Positions 1 through 13,491 of a stretch of DNA of 64,000 nucleotides are shown piece after piece. Each line of letters opens with the position of its first letter. Positions within the stretch are counted from its first letter, which is position 1. The stretch lies in the NCBI GenBank assembly GCA_014529385.2, contig CM043971.1:89331340-89395339 (forward strand), given 5' to 3'. The notes below the pieces were generated by a model. The model did no database searches. It worked only from the letters and a program-made list of their open reading frames with translations, and had not been told where the DNA came from. This stretch comes from Adiantum capillus-veneris. Taxonomy: Eukaryota; Streptophyta; Polypodiopsida; Polypodiales; Pteridaceae. Both the position numbers and the translations under genes were made by a program.

Positions 1-840
1 CGACGCATACGGGCACTTTGCAAAACCTGGCGAGAATCTGCAGCACGCTGAATTCTCTGTTTTCAGCCCTGAAAATGCGCCAGATCGCCTGTACAGCGGT
101 CCCCTTGCGTCCCCTAACCTCCTAGGGGTATTAGGGTCCGTTTAGGGCCAAAACCCTAAACCTGCAAAAATACACAGCAGGCTGTAATTTACTGTTTCGG
201 GCTCCGTTTCGCGTGCCGGTCGCATCCTTAGCAAGTCCTCGAGCTCCCGCACCTGTAGGGCTACTTGCCCTTTGAATCGGACGAGATTTCTGGCGTGAAA
301 CCTCTCCGAATTCACCTATACCTGCGGGGGGATTAGCCGCTAGCTAATCCAGTACCTGTGCAAGAGGCTCTTGCCTCGGCAATCGCGCATGAACCCACAC
401 AACTGTACATTGGTCAAATGAAGAGCCCACTAGTGGGGCATAACATACTGCCAAAGGGGAGAGAGAGAGAGGGCAGTGCGTAGCCTGCAGGACATCACTC
501 CTGGCACCGCACTGTGCATAAGAGGGAAAGCAAGCACTCCATAGCTCTTAACCTGTGACAAAAGCTACAAATGAGCCTCTCCCAACTTAAAATTCAGCGC
601 CACTTCTTGTTGCATGAGGAAAGTGCACCAGAAGGTGCCACTTGGCACATTTACAAGCATTTTCCCGTTTCGAGGTTGCCGCCTAAAAATCTCCCAACCG
701 GTTGCCCAGTTGACTTCACGGCAGAGTAAGAAAATGTTCTCCTTGTCATTCCGGAGGTAATGATGCAAACACATTTTCAAGTCCCAAAATAGCAGTTCCC
801 TAAATTTTAGGAGATGCTGCTATTGTATCCCTCTAGGTCA
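1..840 (-). repeat. Unclassified dispersed repeat R, copy 1 (cut by window edge)
   Basis: Read on the minus strand this stretch matches the insert at about 47270-48350. Shared landmarks are the GGGGCAT..ACATA block beside a short (GA)n run near 440-475, the AACCTGTGAC block near 550, and the CCCTAAATTTTAGG block near 800. Several GTTTTCAGCCC-type words are present, as in the LTRs further right. No terminal repeats or TSD can be tested because the left end is outside the window. It may be part of an LTR element, but this is not shown. Confidence 0.55.
565..780 (-). pseudogene. Mini open frame inside repeat R, function unknown
   Basis: A 71-residue open frame runs on the minus strand and contains the words WEIFRRQPRNGK and VPSGTFW. 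A diverged relative lies in the other copy of the repeat at 47389-47580, where VPSGTFW recurs after a stop codon. A weaker resemblance (EIFRGLPKSGK) is seen at 8396-8584 on the minus strand. I do not recognise the protein. Conservation of the wording in two repeat copies suggests a remnant of a once coding region of the repeat rather than a host gene. Confidence 0.3.
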
Positions 841-1102
841 TCCGACCCCCTTTGTACACTGCGGCCACATCCAGAACTGAAATGTAGCCTTTGTAGGAAA
901 GGATTCCACTTTGGCTAGTCAATGACCCCACTTGGCTAACCATAGTCCTTGTCCAACCTTAGTGCTTTCTTGCCCTCAGGCCTGCACTCCCTCTGGAGAG
1001 TTCCACACTAGCTATGAAATGCAGGGCAGTTAGATTTCCCGAGGGGTGTTTCCAAAAAGTGAAAGTAAATAGATAATAAGAAAGAAATCAACAAAAAGGA
1101 TA
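841..1102. other. Unassigned spacer
   Basis: Between repeat R and the first LINE copy. No open frame, RNA gene or repeat structure that I can support. Confidence 0.5.
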
Positions 1103-2668
1103 GATAGTAGTCACACGCTGGTGACAGCTAGACTTCAGAGGGAGGTGCTTTTGGGGGACATCACTCACAGACAGTCACAGATTGACTTCCGGCGCGTAGT
1201 GTGGCGGAAGAAGAGGGCATTTTTGGCTCGCCTAGAGCAGGACCTATACCAGCTATTCTTGAGTCAGGACTCACGTGAGGCATGGCGGCTCTTTCATGAG
1301 CACTCTCCCCCCCCCTGCCATTACCTCTACAAAGGCTTGGGGCCAGTACGCGTCATCTCTGTACACAGTTCCTGGACAACCGCTCCTTCCCGACCCCCCT
1401 GATCCATGCCCTCGCACGTGCTTTTTTCACCGTTGAGATGGTGAGGAAGGCCATTGACAAGATGAGGAATGGGAGAGCATATGATCATAATGGTTTAGTG
1501 GGTGAGCACTTCATGCATGCCAGAGACCTACTAGCAGAGCTTCTAGCCTGTGTGAGGGCTTGCCTGATACTTGGAGCCTATCTACTATTGTACCTATCTT
1601 CAAGTCAGGAGACCCTATGGAGCCTGGGAATTATCGCACTATCATGATCGGACACACATTCGCACGATTGTACGCATCCATTCTTGGGCAGCAGCTGAGC
1701 AGATGGGGAAAGAGAGAGAGAGAGAGGATACGTGTAGCCGCCAGGCAGGGTTCAGGAGAGGTTTTTCTACTCTTGACCAATATCTTGACACTCAAAGCCA
1801 TCATTGAGGAGTTGGGCACGAAGATCGCTTTCTACAAAGAGCATCTTCTTCAGCTTACGGAGGACAGTTTTGTGACAAGGCCCAGATACATGGACACCCA
1901 CTTATATCATGGGATACGATGTGCTATTGGCCAGATATGCACATCTTCGCACCAACTGTGGATCGAGACTGGGAGATACAATGCAGTAACGGCAGAGGCC
2001 AGGACATGCCTCATGTGTGACATGGAACCTGAGACAGAGTTGCACTACACTTGCCACTGCCCCGTCTACTACGAGATACGTGGCCGCTTCCACTGCTTGT
2101 TCAGAGAGGGCTTCGGACCACTCTCCAGAGTCATGCGGTTCGAGGATCAAAGATGCTTGGGTCTGTTTTTGCTCGAGCTACGCAGACACAGAGAGAGCCT
2201 GATGAGGGGAGAGGCTAGCCAGTCTCAAAGACGGATCACAGACTTCTTTAGAGCAGACACTGGACACCCGGAGGAGCTACTACCACAGGAGAGCTCGTCG
2301 CCTCACACCAGAGGCACGCTGATCGACTGAGCGACCGAGCTAGGGAGATCCAGACGCCCACGACTACGGAGGACTACACAGCATTGACGGCGGCTGCATA
2401 AGAGGATTCGGATCAATTTGGCTCGACATGCACGACGCCCGGTCAGGCTATTGACCATGGAGGAGATTGATGAGATCCGCCAGCAATCGATGCTGAATCT
2501 TTTGTGATTTAGCTATCCCACCCAGCTGCTTAGCTCACACCTAGCAGTTTAGGATTTCATAGTATTTTATTTTGTCATTTTTCTTACTCTAACTTTGTAT
2601 CAAATCCACCACATTGGAACTTTCTCGTCTCATAGGTTCATTTTCATTTTCATCTCTCTCTCTTTCTA
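1103..2668 (+). mobile_element. TC-LINE copy A, 5'-truncated, RT core deleted
   Basis: This copy begins in the linker between endonuclease and reverse transcriptase and runs to the family 3' end. Its 3' part carries the GTCTCATAGGTTCATTTTC block, shortened compared with other copies, and ends in a short CTCTCTCTCTTTC tract near 2657-2668. Copy B starts directly after that tract. The 5' junction near 1103 is not next to a TC tract, unlike most other copies. Confidence 0.8.
1121..2507 (+). pseudogene. LINE ORF2 remnant (linker, RT start, C-terminal zinc knuckle)
   Basis: Reading frames shift several times. The linker (EAWRLFHEHSPPP) is followed by the RT entry STIVPIFKSGDP..GNYRTIM. At about 1806 the frame jumps from ILTLKAIIEE straight to LGTKIAFYKEH, so the RT palm including the YADD box is missing. 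The C-terminal part keeps a zinc knuckle of form C-x2-C-x8-H-x4-C near 2005-2055 and a QRRITDFF motif at 2226-2249. A TGA at about 2327 breaks the frame where other copies read on. The coding end is near 2507 (MEEIDEIRQQSMLNLL, stop). It cannot make an active enzyme. Confidence 0.8.
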
Positions 2669-5189
2669 CAGAAATGGACGAGTAGTGATTACAGAGCACC
2701 GCTCTACATGACCGTGCGAGACCGATGGGACCACTCTCAGGATGGCGGTTTGGAACTGTAATGGTTTGTATAGACTTGATGTGGGGGCCTTTGAGGATAG
2801 CTTCAGAGACAGAGACATTGTTTTCTACTCAGAGACTCATCAGGCTCCAGGACAGTTGATGCCGCACATATCAGGATACAGATGGGAGACAGCTCGCCGG
2901 ACAAGCACCAGATCTGCGCATGGGACTAGAGGATCAGGAGGTGTAGCAGTTCTTTTCAGAGAGGAGCTCCAACCACTACTGCACATAGTTCGGAGAGATG
3001 ATCAAGCCAGATACTTGTGGGTGAGGCTGAGGGCAGAGACTAGACGTTTCTTGTACATCGCCATATGCTATTTTCCTCCCAGCACTTCAGTATATGCTTC
3101 ACCCAGAGGACAGTCTCCTTACTCTGTACTTGATGATGATATTTGGGAGTTCTCCAGAGATGGAGACATCATACTCCTGGGAGATTTCAATGCCCGTACA
3201 GGCAGCTCACAGACGGTCTTCTATGACACCTCAGAGGAGATGCCTAGAGAGCTAGAGCCAGAGGAGATGGGACTTGAGAGATGCTCACACGACAGAGAGC
3301 ATACAGAGTATGGGAGATACCTGAGGGAGATGACGACTACTCACAGTTTAGCCATACTGAATGGCTTACCGACTTTCCCATTGTCTACAGGTTTTACTTG
3401 TTTTCCACACAGGCATGGGTCCACCACTGTAGACTATGTTCTGACACATCCGAGCTTTACCTCTCACATTCACGATTTCACAGTGGGGCCCAGGCCTGTA
3501 GGGATAGCAGTAGATCATGCACTCTTGACATTATCAGTCTCCTTTGAGTACAGTACATCTCAGGCCTCACGGGGTGGTAGACATCCACGCTATACTTTTA
3601 CACCAGAGACTGACTCGGTCTATGCAGAGGAGATACGTAGGCTTTTATGCACATCAGAGCCAGTATACACAGTGGAGGAGATCACATCTATGCTGACAGT
3701 GACATTACATGGGGCAGCAACAGAGGCATACCCACACACTCAGCCTGGTCAGAGACGTCGTTCTGGGCACATGCCTCAGAACAGTTGGTATGATGAGGAG
3801 TGTCGACAGAGTAGAGCTCAAATACAACACGCGCTTACATTGGGAGTGATCACCTATAAACAGTCTCGTATTGCTACACGACGACTAGTGCGACAGAAGA
3901 AGCGAGCTTTCTTGGTCCAGATGGAGCAAGATTTATATCAGCTCTTCCTTAGTAGAGATTCAGGAGAGGCTTGGCGTCTATTCCATGAGCAGTCTCCCCC
4001 ACCAGTGATTACTTCTACAGAGATATGGGGGCAGTATGCAGCATCTTTATACACTGTACCTGGACAACCACCACTACCAGATCCACCACAGCCATGTCCG
4101 GCTACGAGCACCTTCTTTACCACTGAGATGGTAAAGGAGGCCATTGACAGGATAAAGACCAAACGGGCACAGGATCATGAGGGTTTGGTAGTAGAGCACA
4201 TTATACATGCTGGGGATTTGTTGGCAGAGATGCTTGCACGGTTATTCATCCGTGTCATGTGTGAGGGCTTCCCTGAGTCTTGGAGATTATCTACTATTGT
4301 ACCTATCTTCAAGACAGGAGACCCCACAGTGCCGGGGAATTACCGTACTATCATGGTAGGACACACATTGGCACGTTTATATGCATCCATCCTTGAGCAT
4401 AGGCTAAGCAGTTGGGCAGAGATTATGGGCATACGGGCACCTGGGTAGGCTGGTTTCAGGAGGGGTTTCTCCACACTAGATCATGTCTTTACACTCAGAG
4501 CTATCATTGAGGAGGGTCGAGCACATGGTAGACGGATATACTGCAGCTCTGTGGATTTCCGCAAAGCTTTTGACACAATACCGAGGGCCAGATTGATGCG
4601 CCAACTTATAGAATTGGGGGTACCCACATAGCTGATATGGGGGATTATGGCATTGTACAGTTCAGTGATGGGCCATGTACGCACATCAGAGGGGATATCT
4701 GGCATAGTTCACTCCACTATCGGAGTGAAACAGGGATGCCCACTGTCCTCTACTTTATTTGGTATGTATGTTGATGAGGTCTCTGATTATATTGACAGAG
4801 GAGGAGATAGAGGTGCTCAGCTTGCTGGGACATGGATCCCTCTTTTATTATATGCTGACAATATCGTGTTGATATCAGACTCACCAGAGGGTATGCAGAG
4901 ACATTTGGACGCATTGCATAGTTTTGCAGAGCATAGTGGATTGTCTGTCAACCTTGGTAAAACCAAGGTCATGGTATTTAATACCACGCCACAGTGGGTT
5001 AGGAGATCAGCACCTACTTTCACATATGGGCAGGACAATATGGAGTACACTGATGCATACACATATCTTGGGGTGGTCTTTAGTGGACCGAGGTTCACAC
5101 TGAAAGTGGCAGCAGACACTAGATTGACTTGTGCCTATGCAGCCCTAGGCGGTTTAGAGAGGATTTGTTCGCAGGTTCAGTTCCAGGAA
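2669..5189 (+). mobile_element. TC-LINE copy B, truncated at both ends
   Basis: The copy starts inside the last codons of ORF1 (YRNGRVVI...), immediately after the short TC tract of copy A. The ORF1 stop is TGA at 2709-2711. ORF2 follows after 30 nt. Homology stops abruptly near 5189, after RICSQVQFQEP, where unrelated sequence begins. Copy C may be its lost 3' part: the two belong to the same subfamily and about 140 codons are missing between them. Confidence 0.8.
2742..5189 (+). pseudogene. LINE ORF2: APE endonuclease and reverse transcriptase, two nonsense codons
   Basis: ORF2 nicks target DNA and reverse-transcribes LINE RNA. The start is MAVWNCNG. The endonuclease shows SETH, GGVAVLF, ICYFPP, GDFNART, TVDYVL and VDHALL, the usual order of APE-type motifs. 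The RT shows VPIFKTGDP, FRKAFDT, GVKQGCPLS and LLLYADNIVLIS. The second catalytic Asp of YADD is Asn here. In-frame TAG codons lie at 4446-4448 (a Gln in the family pattern) and 4629-4631 (Glu in copy D). The frame is otherwise continuous, so decay is recent. The last 50 codons of the open frame (to 5339) are not LINE sequence. It is one of only three copies here that keep the RT palm. Confidence 0.9.
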
Positions 5190-7218
5190 CCTCCAGGTTT
5201 CTACATTGACAGATCCTCCTTGCCCTTGGATCTTTGGGAATGCTACAGGTTTCGGCCACCTAATTCCTCCTTTGCTCTAGCGGCTACCCTTGAAATTCTT
5301 TGTACATGCTCTCTACTTGAACTTGGTCTCAATTCCTAAGCCTGAACAATTTCTGCTACTCTTCTTCAAATATCATTGGCTTATCTTCAAGGCCTTAAAA
5401 CCACTCACCCTACTATACCCAATCTTTAAGGTTGAAGGGTTTACAACTAGCTCATCTGGTGAGCGCCCTTTATTCCACTATATGTCATACTCAATTGTTC
5501 AGACTTGTTAGAGTCCCCAATATCTACCGCAACCTATCTACAACAAATACTTCCTTGTTGGTACCTTGTTGGTACCTTGTTGTTACACATGGAATATATT
5601 TTTCCTAATGAGATGGAAATGCAAGTTGTTCTCTCCATTGATGCAACTTGATTATCCAACTCTGAACCATTAGATTCATAGGACATGACTATGTGATAAT
5701 GTAATTGTAATACATTATCTATGGAAGACACTCGGCTGGATGATTCTAGCATCGTTGCCCTCTTAACAAAAGAGACAAACCAGGCAAGACACGGTAGTTC
5801 TGCCCCCACACAAAACCAATACCTGTACCCCCCTTCCTTTGTCAAAGTAAACACCCTCAATTGGCACACTCCAATGCATACCATCCTCTTGCCCACCTTT
5901 TGATGTTGCCCCCTACTGGCCTTCAATAATTTTATCTGCTTTTCCTAGTGCTCCCCTCCTTGTGCTCCTTGCACTACCACTACAGATGTAATCATCACAG
6001 AACTGGCATGTTATTACACCCAATAACTACCTACTGATTGTTTATGAGGATAGCCCCTTGGTAAACCACTTCAAGGCTCATCAAGCAACAAACGTTTTGT
6101 TTGTCAGTTTAGCAATACAAGCATGGGTGCTATAAATGTAGAAAACCGAGGTAGCTTATTCTAATTGTTCTAAATGTTGGTAGCTTGGTTTGAATGTTGA
6201 ATGGTCAAGACAATTCTTGATCGCTTGCAAACGAATGTGGCTCCTCTTGATCTTGTACCCCGCCAAGCTTTGGAAGATAGGTTGGAAGCCCTATCTCTTG
6301 CACTTTCCAAGCTTTACCCCAAGCTTGCATATCTTGCCCTAGCATGACACCACATTCTACTAGTCATGTGCCAATACTATTCGTTCTCAGCTGATGTGAA
6401 TTCCTTGGTGACCCATACCATGATCGACAATCTTTTAACTAATTAATACCTGATCCCAGTCCTAATAGCTCCCTTAGCATCATCAACCCATGCTACAACA
6501 TCTCTTGACACCTTCTTTAGCATTAATGACCCTCGCTATTACATCTCTGACCATTGGTACTGCTTACCTGTTGCTCAATGGCATGACCTTGGTAACCCAA
6601 ATCTTCATCGGATGTAGCCTTCAAACCAATACAAGCCTCATCATCTCATAGCCACCACCGAGCGACCTTGCAATCATGAAGATAGTCTCCTCAAAACCTT
6701 GTACACCATGTGCCACTTATGAGACCTTCAACACCTTCACCTTCCTTATGTCAGTGCCGACAACTCTATCTTCTCTCTACTAGTTGTCGCACCCAACTTC
6801 GCTGGAAAACACTCTTTGTAAGTGCCCGTTATTTTAATAATAAATGTTGTGAAGACTTCATCGGTATACCTTGGCTTCTCCACACAGCCATGCCTTTGCC
6901 CCTATACATAGTCCTTTGGTGCCAATTTTCTTTGCCCCATTCCATTATCCTGGCTGACAGTTTTGCAACCATTTCCACTAATGTTTTTGTCATAGCCTTG
7001 ACACTACTACTTTGGTTCTACACCCACCCATGCTCCATTGCCTCATTCTTAGATCACCTATCAAATTAAAAACTCAATTGAACATGTCGAACTCTTGGGT
7101 AAACATAAGGCATGGTGGCTTTCACCTTTGTCTTTGTTTATAAAGAACATTTACATGGTACATAGCCCCACTCTCTATCGTCTCCCGGGTTTCCCAGCAT
7201 AAATGGCTTGAACACGAG
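5190..7218. other. Unassigned insert between LINE copies B and C
   Basis: Two kilobases with no recognisable domain on either strand. The only structure I see is a short tandem run of CCTTGTTGGTA units near 5551-5585. The open frames here are short and look random. Its position between two partial copies of the same LINE subfamily suggests a later insertion with loss of about 420 bp of LINE, or a recombination joint. I found no terminal repeats or TSD by eye. Confidence 0.4.
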
Positions 7219-7236
7219 GCATGGCTACACGGCTAC

Positions 7237-7980
7237 ATGACCGGATGGAGACTACTAGACTCATTCGGCAGGATCTTATCCAGCTTGATAGCAAGAGGAC
7301 ATGGATAGAGCCAGCACGAGAGTTGGGTACGAAGAGGGTTTTCTATATAGAGCATCTTCTCCAACTCACGACAAACGGATTTGTCACACGGCCCAGTTAC
7401 ATGGACACACATCTATCTCATGGGTTACGATGTGCTATAGGCCAGATTCGCACATCTTCAAACCAGCTTGGGATTGAGACAGGTAGATTCAGAGGCATAC
7501 CAGCAGACAGTAGGATATGTCAGTTATGCCATGCAGAGCCAGAGACAGAGTTTCACTACATAGGTCGCTGCACAGTCTACTATGAGATACGAGGACGCTT
7601 TCATTGTTTATTCACAGATGGTTTTTGACTCGCTAGATAGAGTCATGAGATATCAGGATCAAAGATGTCTCGGATTATTCCTACTTGAGATACAGAGACA
7701 TAGAGACGCTCTATTGAGTGGGCAAAGACAGAGACAGTCCCAGAGACGCATCTCAGATTTCTCCAGTCTAAGTACCACAGAGGCAGAGGGAACACCACCA
7801 TCACAGAGCTCGGTTACCACCTATACACACACCAGCGGTACTCTCATTGATCGAGCTATAGAGTTAGGGAGATCGAGACGACCGCGACTGATGAGGAGGG
7901 GAGCCACGCAGCACCGGCGGAGATTGCGGCAGAGGATCCACAGGATTCTAGCACGACACCCAGAGTGTCGATCAGGATAG
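7237..7980 (+). pseudogene. LINE ORF2 C-terminal region with zinc knuckle
   Basis: The region opens with METTRLIRQDLIQLD and reads through a C-x2-C-x8-H knuckle (CQLCHAEPETEFH) whose last Cys lies in GRC. A frameshift at about 7620 splits it into two open frames. The motif that is QRRITDFF in copy A reads QRRISDFS at 7741-7764, so one aromatic is lost. The end, RILARHPECRSG and stop, is identical to copy D. It lacks RT and endonuclease and is non-functional alone. Confidence 0.8.
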
Positions 7981-8229
7981 GCTTCATGCTACTGTTACAT
8001 TGTATCATGGTTACATTTATCCCCACTTTGTACCTTTATGGCATGATACCATTGATCAGCCTACCAGCCACCCATAGGAGTCGGTAGCACTCCTATCAGT
8101 TTCCTTGTTTGTAGTTTTCTTTGTTTTTCTTTGTTTGTACCCAGACTTGGTACTGAACTCATCATTGTAATCAGTTGGTCTCATAGGTCATTTTGGCCTT
8201 TTGTAGACGTTAATATATCATTTCATTTC

Positions 8230-8232
<3 letters not shown>

Positions 8233-8316
<84 letters not shown>
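8233..8316 (+). repeat. (TC)n microsatellite forming LINE copy C 3' end
   Basis: Pure TC dinucleotide run of 84 bases directly after the LINE terminal sequence CATTTCATTTCATT. Confidence 0.95.
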
Positions 8317-8318
<2 letters not shown>

Positions 8319-9679
8319 GTTACAATTGTATGAGAGCGTCAGTCGTTTGCTATTCTGACAAGCAAACCGGTCCTACATGAACCTACAACGAGAAGCTATG
8401 GAGTTGAAAAAATAAACAACACTTTGCTTTGGCCATAAAAAGCTATGAAAATCTGCCTTTTGCCGCTTTTCGGAAGACCTCTAAAAATCTCTTCAATGGA
8501 TGAGAATTTGGATATGTGACAGAAATCAAAGTTTCTTTCTCGACAAGCCATACACAGAGCACAAACAAATTTCGATTCACACACTTTCGAATTAGAATTT
8601 TCAGCAACAAATTAGGGTCTCTGTAGCATGTATCAAAATTATGTTTTGGATGCCCTTATGATTTGTGGTGAGACAACAAGTAGCAAAATGGAGAGAGATC
8701 AATTTACAAGCATTAGGGAGGATGAAAGATAGATTTACAAGCATTTGAATACTGTTTGACAATACTTTTCGTCATTCGAGAATACTATTTGGCAATTGTT
8801 TGGAGTAGATTAAATTTTGTTTGAAACAAATTGATCTTGTTTTGGTAACAATTGAGAATTATCTACTACCGGTTGCAATACTAGTTTCAATAATGTTTGC
8901 TGAACTTGTAAGCGACGTAAACTATGGTCCTGGGATCATTTAGTTGTAAATGGAAGCCTCTGAAGGGTGCATGCTGCCATCTGGGGATCGTTTAGTTGTA
9001 CTTCGAACCTTTGAACGACACAGACTACAGTCTCGAGAGGGAGGAGCGTTTGGTTGTATCTAGACGTCTTTATGTTTGGTGACTGCATACGTACATCTAT
9101 GGAAATTGCATAGCATTTTGTGAAGCATATGAATTTGGTGCATCATTAGTTCAAATTTGGATGAGATAGACAAGGTATGTGGTCTTAGTGCATCAAGACA
9201 CTCGTCAGAAATCAATAATCTGTGCATAAATGCAAGGTCTACTAAAGAATCGAATTGAATTTTGCAGGTGTAATCGCGGCTCACGATTACTCTTTCCTTG
9301 ACAGAGCGGTATGTCACAAAAGTCTAGACCTGACTATCATTACAAGTGATGACGTGGCATAATGACGCTTACAACAATTTCGGATTTCGCGCTGTGTTTT
9401 ACGGGCAACTGACGTCGCATTGCTTACTCAATGAATAAATACTTTTGGGCGCCAGTTTTTGGTTGTAATGCGTTTCAGCCCTGGGGCCTTTAAATATAAG
9501 CCTTGGGGGAGATCTCTCGGAGTCTATCAATTGCAAAGTTGCAGAGCATCTCTCCTCGGTAGTTGTACCTTGTACAAATCAATATAAAATAAGTAACGTA
9601 AGGGAACCCACGGTTTTGGGACCAGTACATCTTAGAGTGGAACTCCACCACTCCGTGTCGCGTGCATTCTCTCTTCCTT
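8317..9679. other. Unassigned AT-rich spacer with LTR-like end
   Basis: No convincing gene. Degenerate 60-bp repeats lie at 8917-9075. Around 9420-9600 there is a promoter-like stretch (CCTTTAAATATAAGCC near 9488) followed by text resembling an LTR end, but no partner LTR or primer-binding site was found. An open frame at 8396-8584 (minus) weakly resembles the mini-frame of repeat R. Confidence 0.35.
8917..9075. repeat. Degenerate tandem repeat, about 60 bp, 2.5 units
   Basis: The words GGGATCATTTAGTTGTA, GGGATCGTTTAGTTGTA and GGAGCGTTTGGTTGTA recur about every 55-60 bases, each followed by a diverged GAAgCCTcTGAA-like segment. Unit boundaries are approximate. Confidence 0.5.
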
Positions 9680-9787
9680 TCGATACTCAGACACTACATC
9701 AAATTCACCACTTTGTAACTTTTGGCTTCATAGGTCATTTCTGCCCTTCGAAGACTTCAATATATCATTTCATCTCTCTCTCTTTCT
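9680..9787 (+). mobile_element. TC-LINE 3' end only (very short copy)
   Basis: About 100 bases matching only the last part of the family: ATCAAATTCACCACTTTGTA, then CTTCATAGGTCATTT and AGACTTCAATATATCATTTC, ending in CTCTCTCTCTTTC. It is preceded by a short CT-rich stretch (TTCTCTCTTCC near 9666). A second 3' end follows at once. Confidence 0.75.
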
Positions 9788-12170
<2,383 letters not shown>

Positions 12171-13424
12171 TCACAACAGTTGGCATTGCAGAAGATAGAT
12201 CATGTTGGTATGCAGAGATGGCATCTTGGTTTCAGTTACATGGCTTTAGTATGGATCAACAAAAATTACCAGGCTCATCAGACAGGACTTGATTCAGTTG
12301 GATACAAAGAGGACATGGATACAGCCTACACATGAGTTGGGTACAAAGATGGCTTTGAAAGTTGCAACGGCTGGTATTGCAGGTTGATAGATCATGTTGG
12401 TATGCAGAGATGGCATCTTGGTTTCAATTACATGGCTTTAGTATGGATCGGCAGAGATTACCAGGCTCATCAAACAAGACTTGATTCAGTTGGATACGAA
12501 GAGGACATGGATACAGCCTACACATGAGTTGGGTACAAAGATGGCTTTCTATAGACAGCATCTTCTCCAATTTACGGAGGATGGTTTTGTGATCAAACCG
12601 GGATACATGGATACTCGACTATCCGAAGGGATACGATGTGCTATTGGTCAAATATGCACATCCTCACATCAGCTAGAGTTTCAAGACAGACAGATTTAGA
12701 GGAGTACCCGCTGAGTCCAGGATTTGTCAGGTGTTCCAGATAGAGCCCAAGATAGAGCTACATTACATATGTCACTGCCCAGTATACTATGAGATACGAG
12801 GCCGCTTTCATTGTGTATTCAGAGAGGGTTTTGGACCACTTTCTAAAGTCAAATCAGATATGCATTGGATTATACTTACTAGAGATTCGCAGACACAGAG
12901 AGGACCTCTTGAAGAGGGGCACAATGAAAGAGATCCAGCAACAGCGGCAAATTACAGAGTTCTTTCAGCCACAAACAGAGGAGTTCGAGCAATCCCCCAC
13001 AGCATAGCAACACCAGAGGCATACTGCTTGATCGGGCGATAGAGTTGGGGTAGTCCCGTCGCCCACGGATGAGGGGGCCCTCTCGACATCGACGCACATT
13101 GCAATAGAGGATCCATACCATACTAGCGCGACATAGGAGCCGTCCCGACAGAGTGCTTACCTCGGAGGACATTGAACCTCTACAACCTTTTGGATACTGA
13201 TGTATATGTATATGATGCCACTACTGTCAGAGAGATCCATTGTATCAGCTCACCCTTTGTATCCCCTTTGTATCAGCTTTCACCCCAATCCTACCCACTA
13301 TTTTCTTTTCAGTTCTTTGTACTTTTTGCACCCAAACCTCGTATTAGATTCACCACATGTAACCTTTTGGTCTCATAGGTCATTTTGGGCTTTTAAAGAC
13401 ATTAATATTACAATTCATTTCAGT

Positions 13425-13486
<62 letters not shown>
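12171..13486 (+). mobile_element. TC-LINE copy E, C-terminal fragment with internal duplication
   Basis: The copy begins in the ORF2 C-terminal region next to the short TC tail of copy D. A direct repeat of about 190 bp is present: the word GATAGATCATGTTGG occurs at 12194 and 12386, each followed by TGGTATGCAGAGATGG. Later parts encode a degenerate zinc knuckle, with its first Cys lost, and QRQITEFF at 12942-12965, in shifting frames. The 3' end carries GGTCTCATAGGTCATTTTGG, ATTAATATTACAATTCATTT and a TC tail at 13428-13486. Confidence 0.85.
13428..13486 (+). repeat. (TC)n microsatellite between LINE copies E and F
   Basis: TC run of about 59 bases. It is the 3' tail of copy E and abuts the truncated 5' end of copy F. 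Confidence 0.95.

Positions 13487-13491
<5 letters not shown>

Larger units (their letters stand above)
7219..8316 (+). mobile_element. TC-LINE copy C, 3' part with long TC tail
   Basis: Homology to copy D starts at about 7219 and continues through the ORF2 C-terminus, the 3' untranslated part and the terminal block GGTCTCATAGGTCATTTTGG (about 8176-8195). The terminal tract is an uninterrupted run of 84 bases of TC at 8233-8316. There is no poly(A). Confidence 0.85.

Noticed and set aside
2708-2742. ATGA overlap at the ORF1 stop as an ORF2 start
   Set aside because: The overlapping ATG is conserved in copies B, G and H but is 34 bases from the ORF2 ATG, so it is out of phase with ORF2.
8131-8358. 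Open frame with long Ser-Leu repeats
   Set aside because: It is a translation of the TC microsatellite. The same applies to frames over 13428-13486, 19147-19202, 28320-28632, 51413-51462 and 56070-56152.
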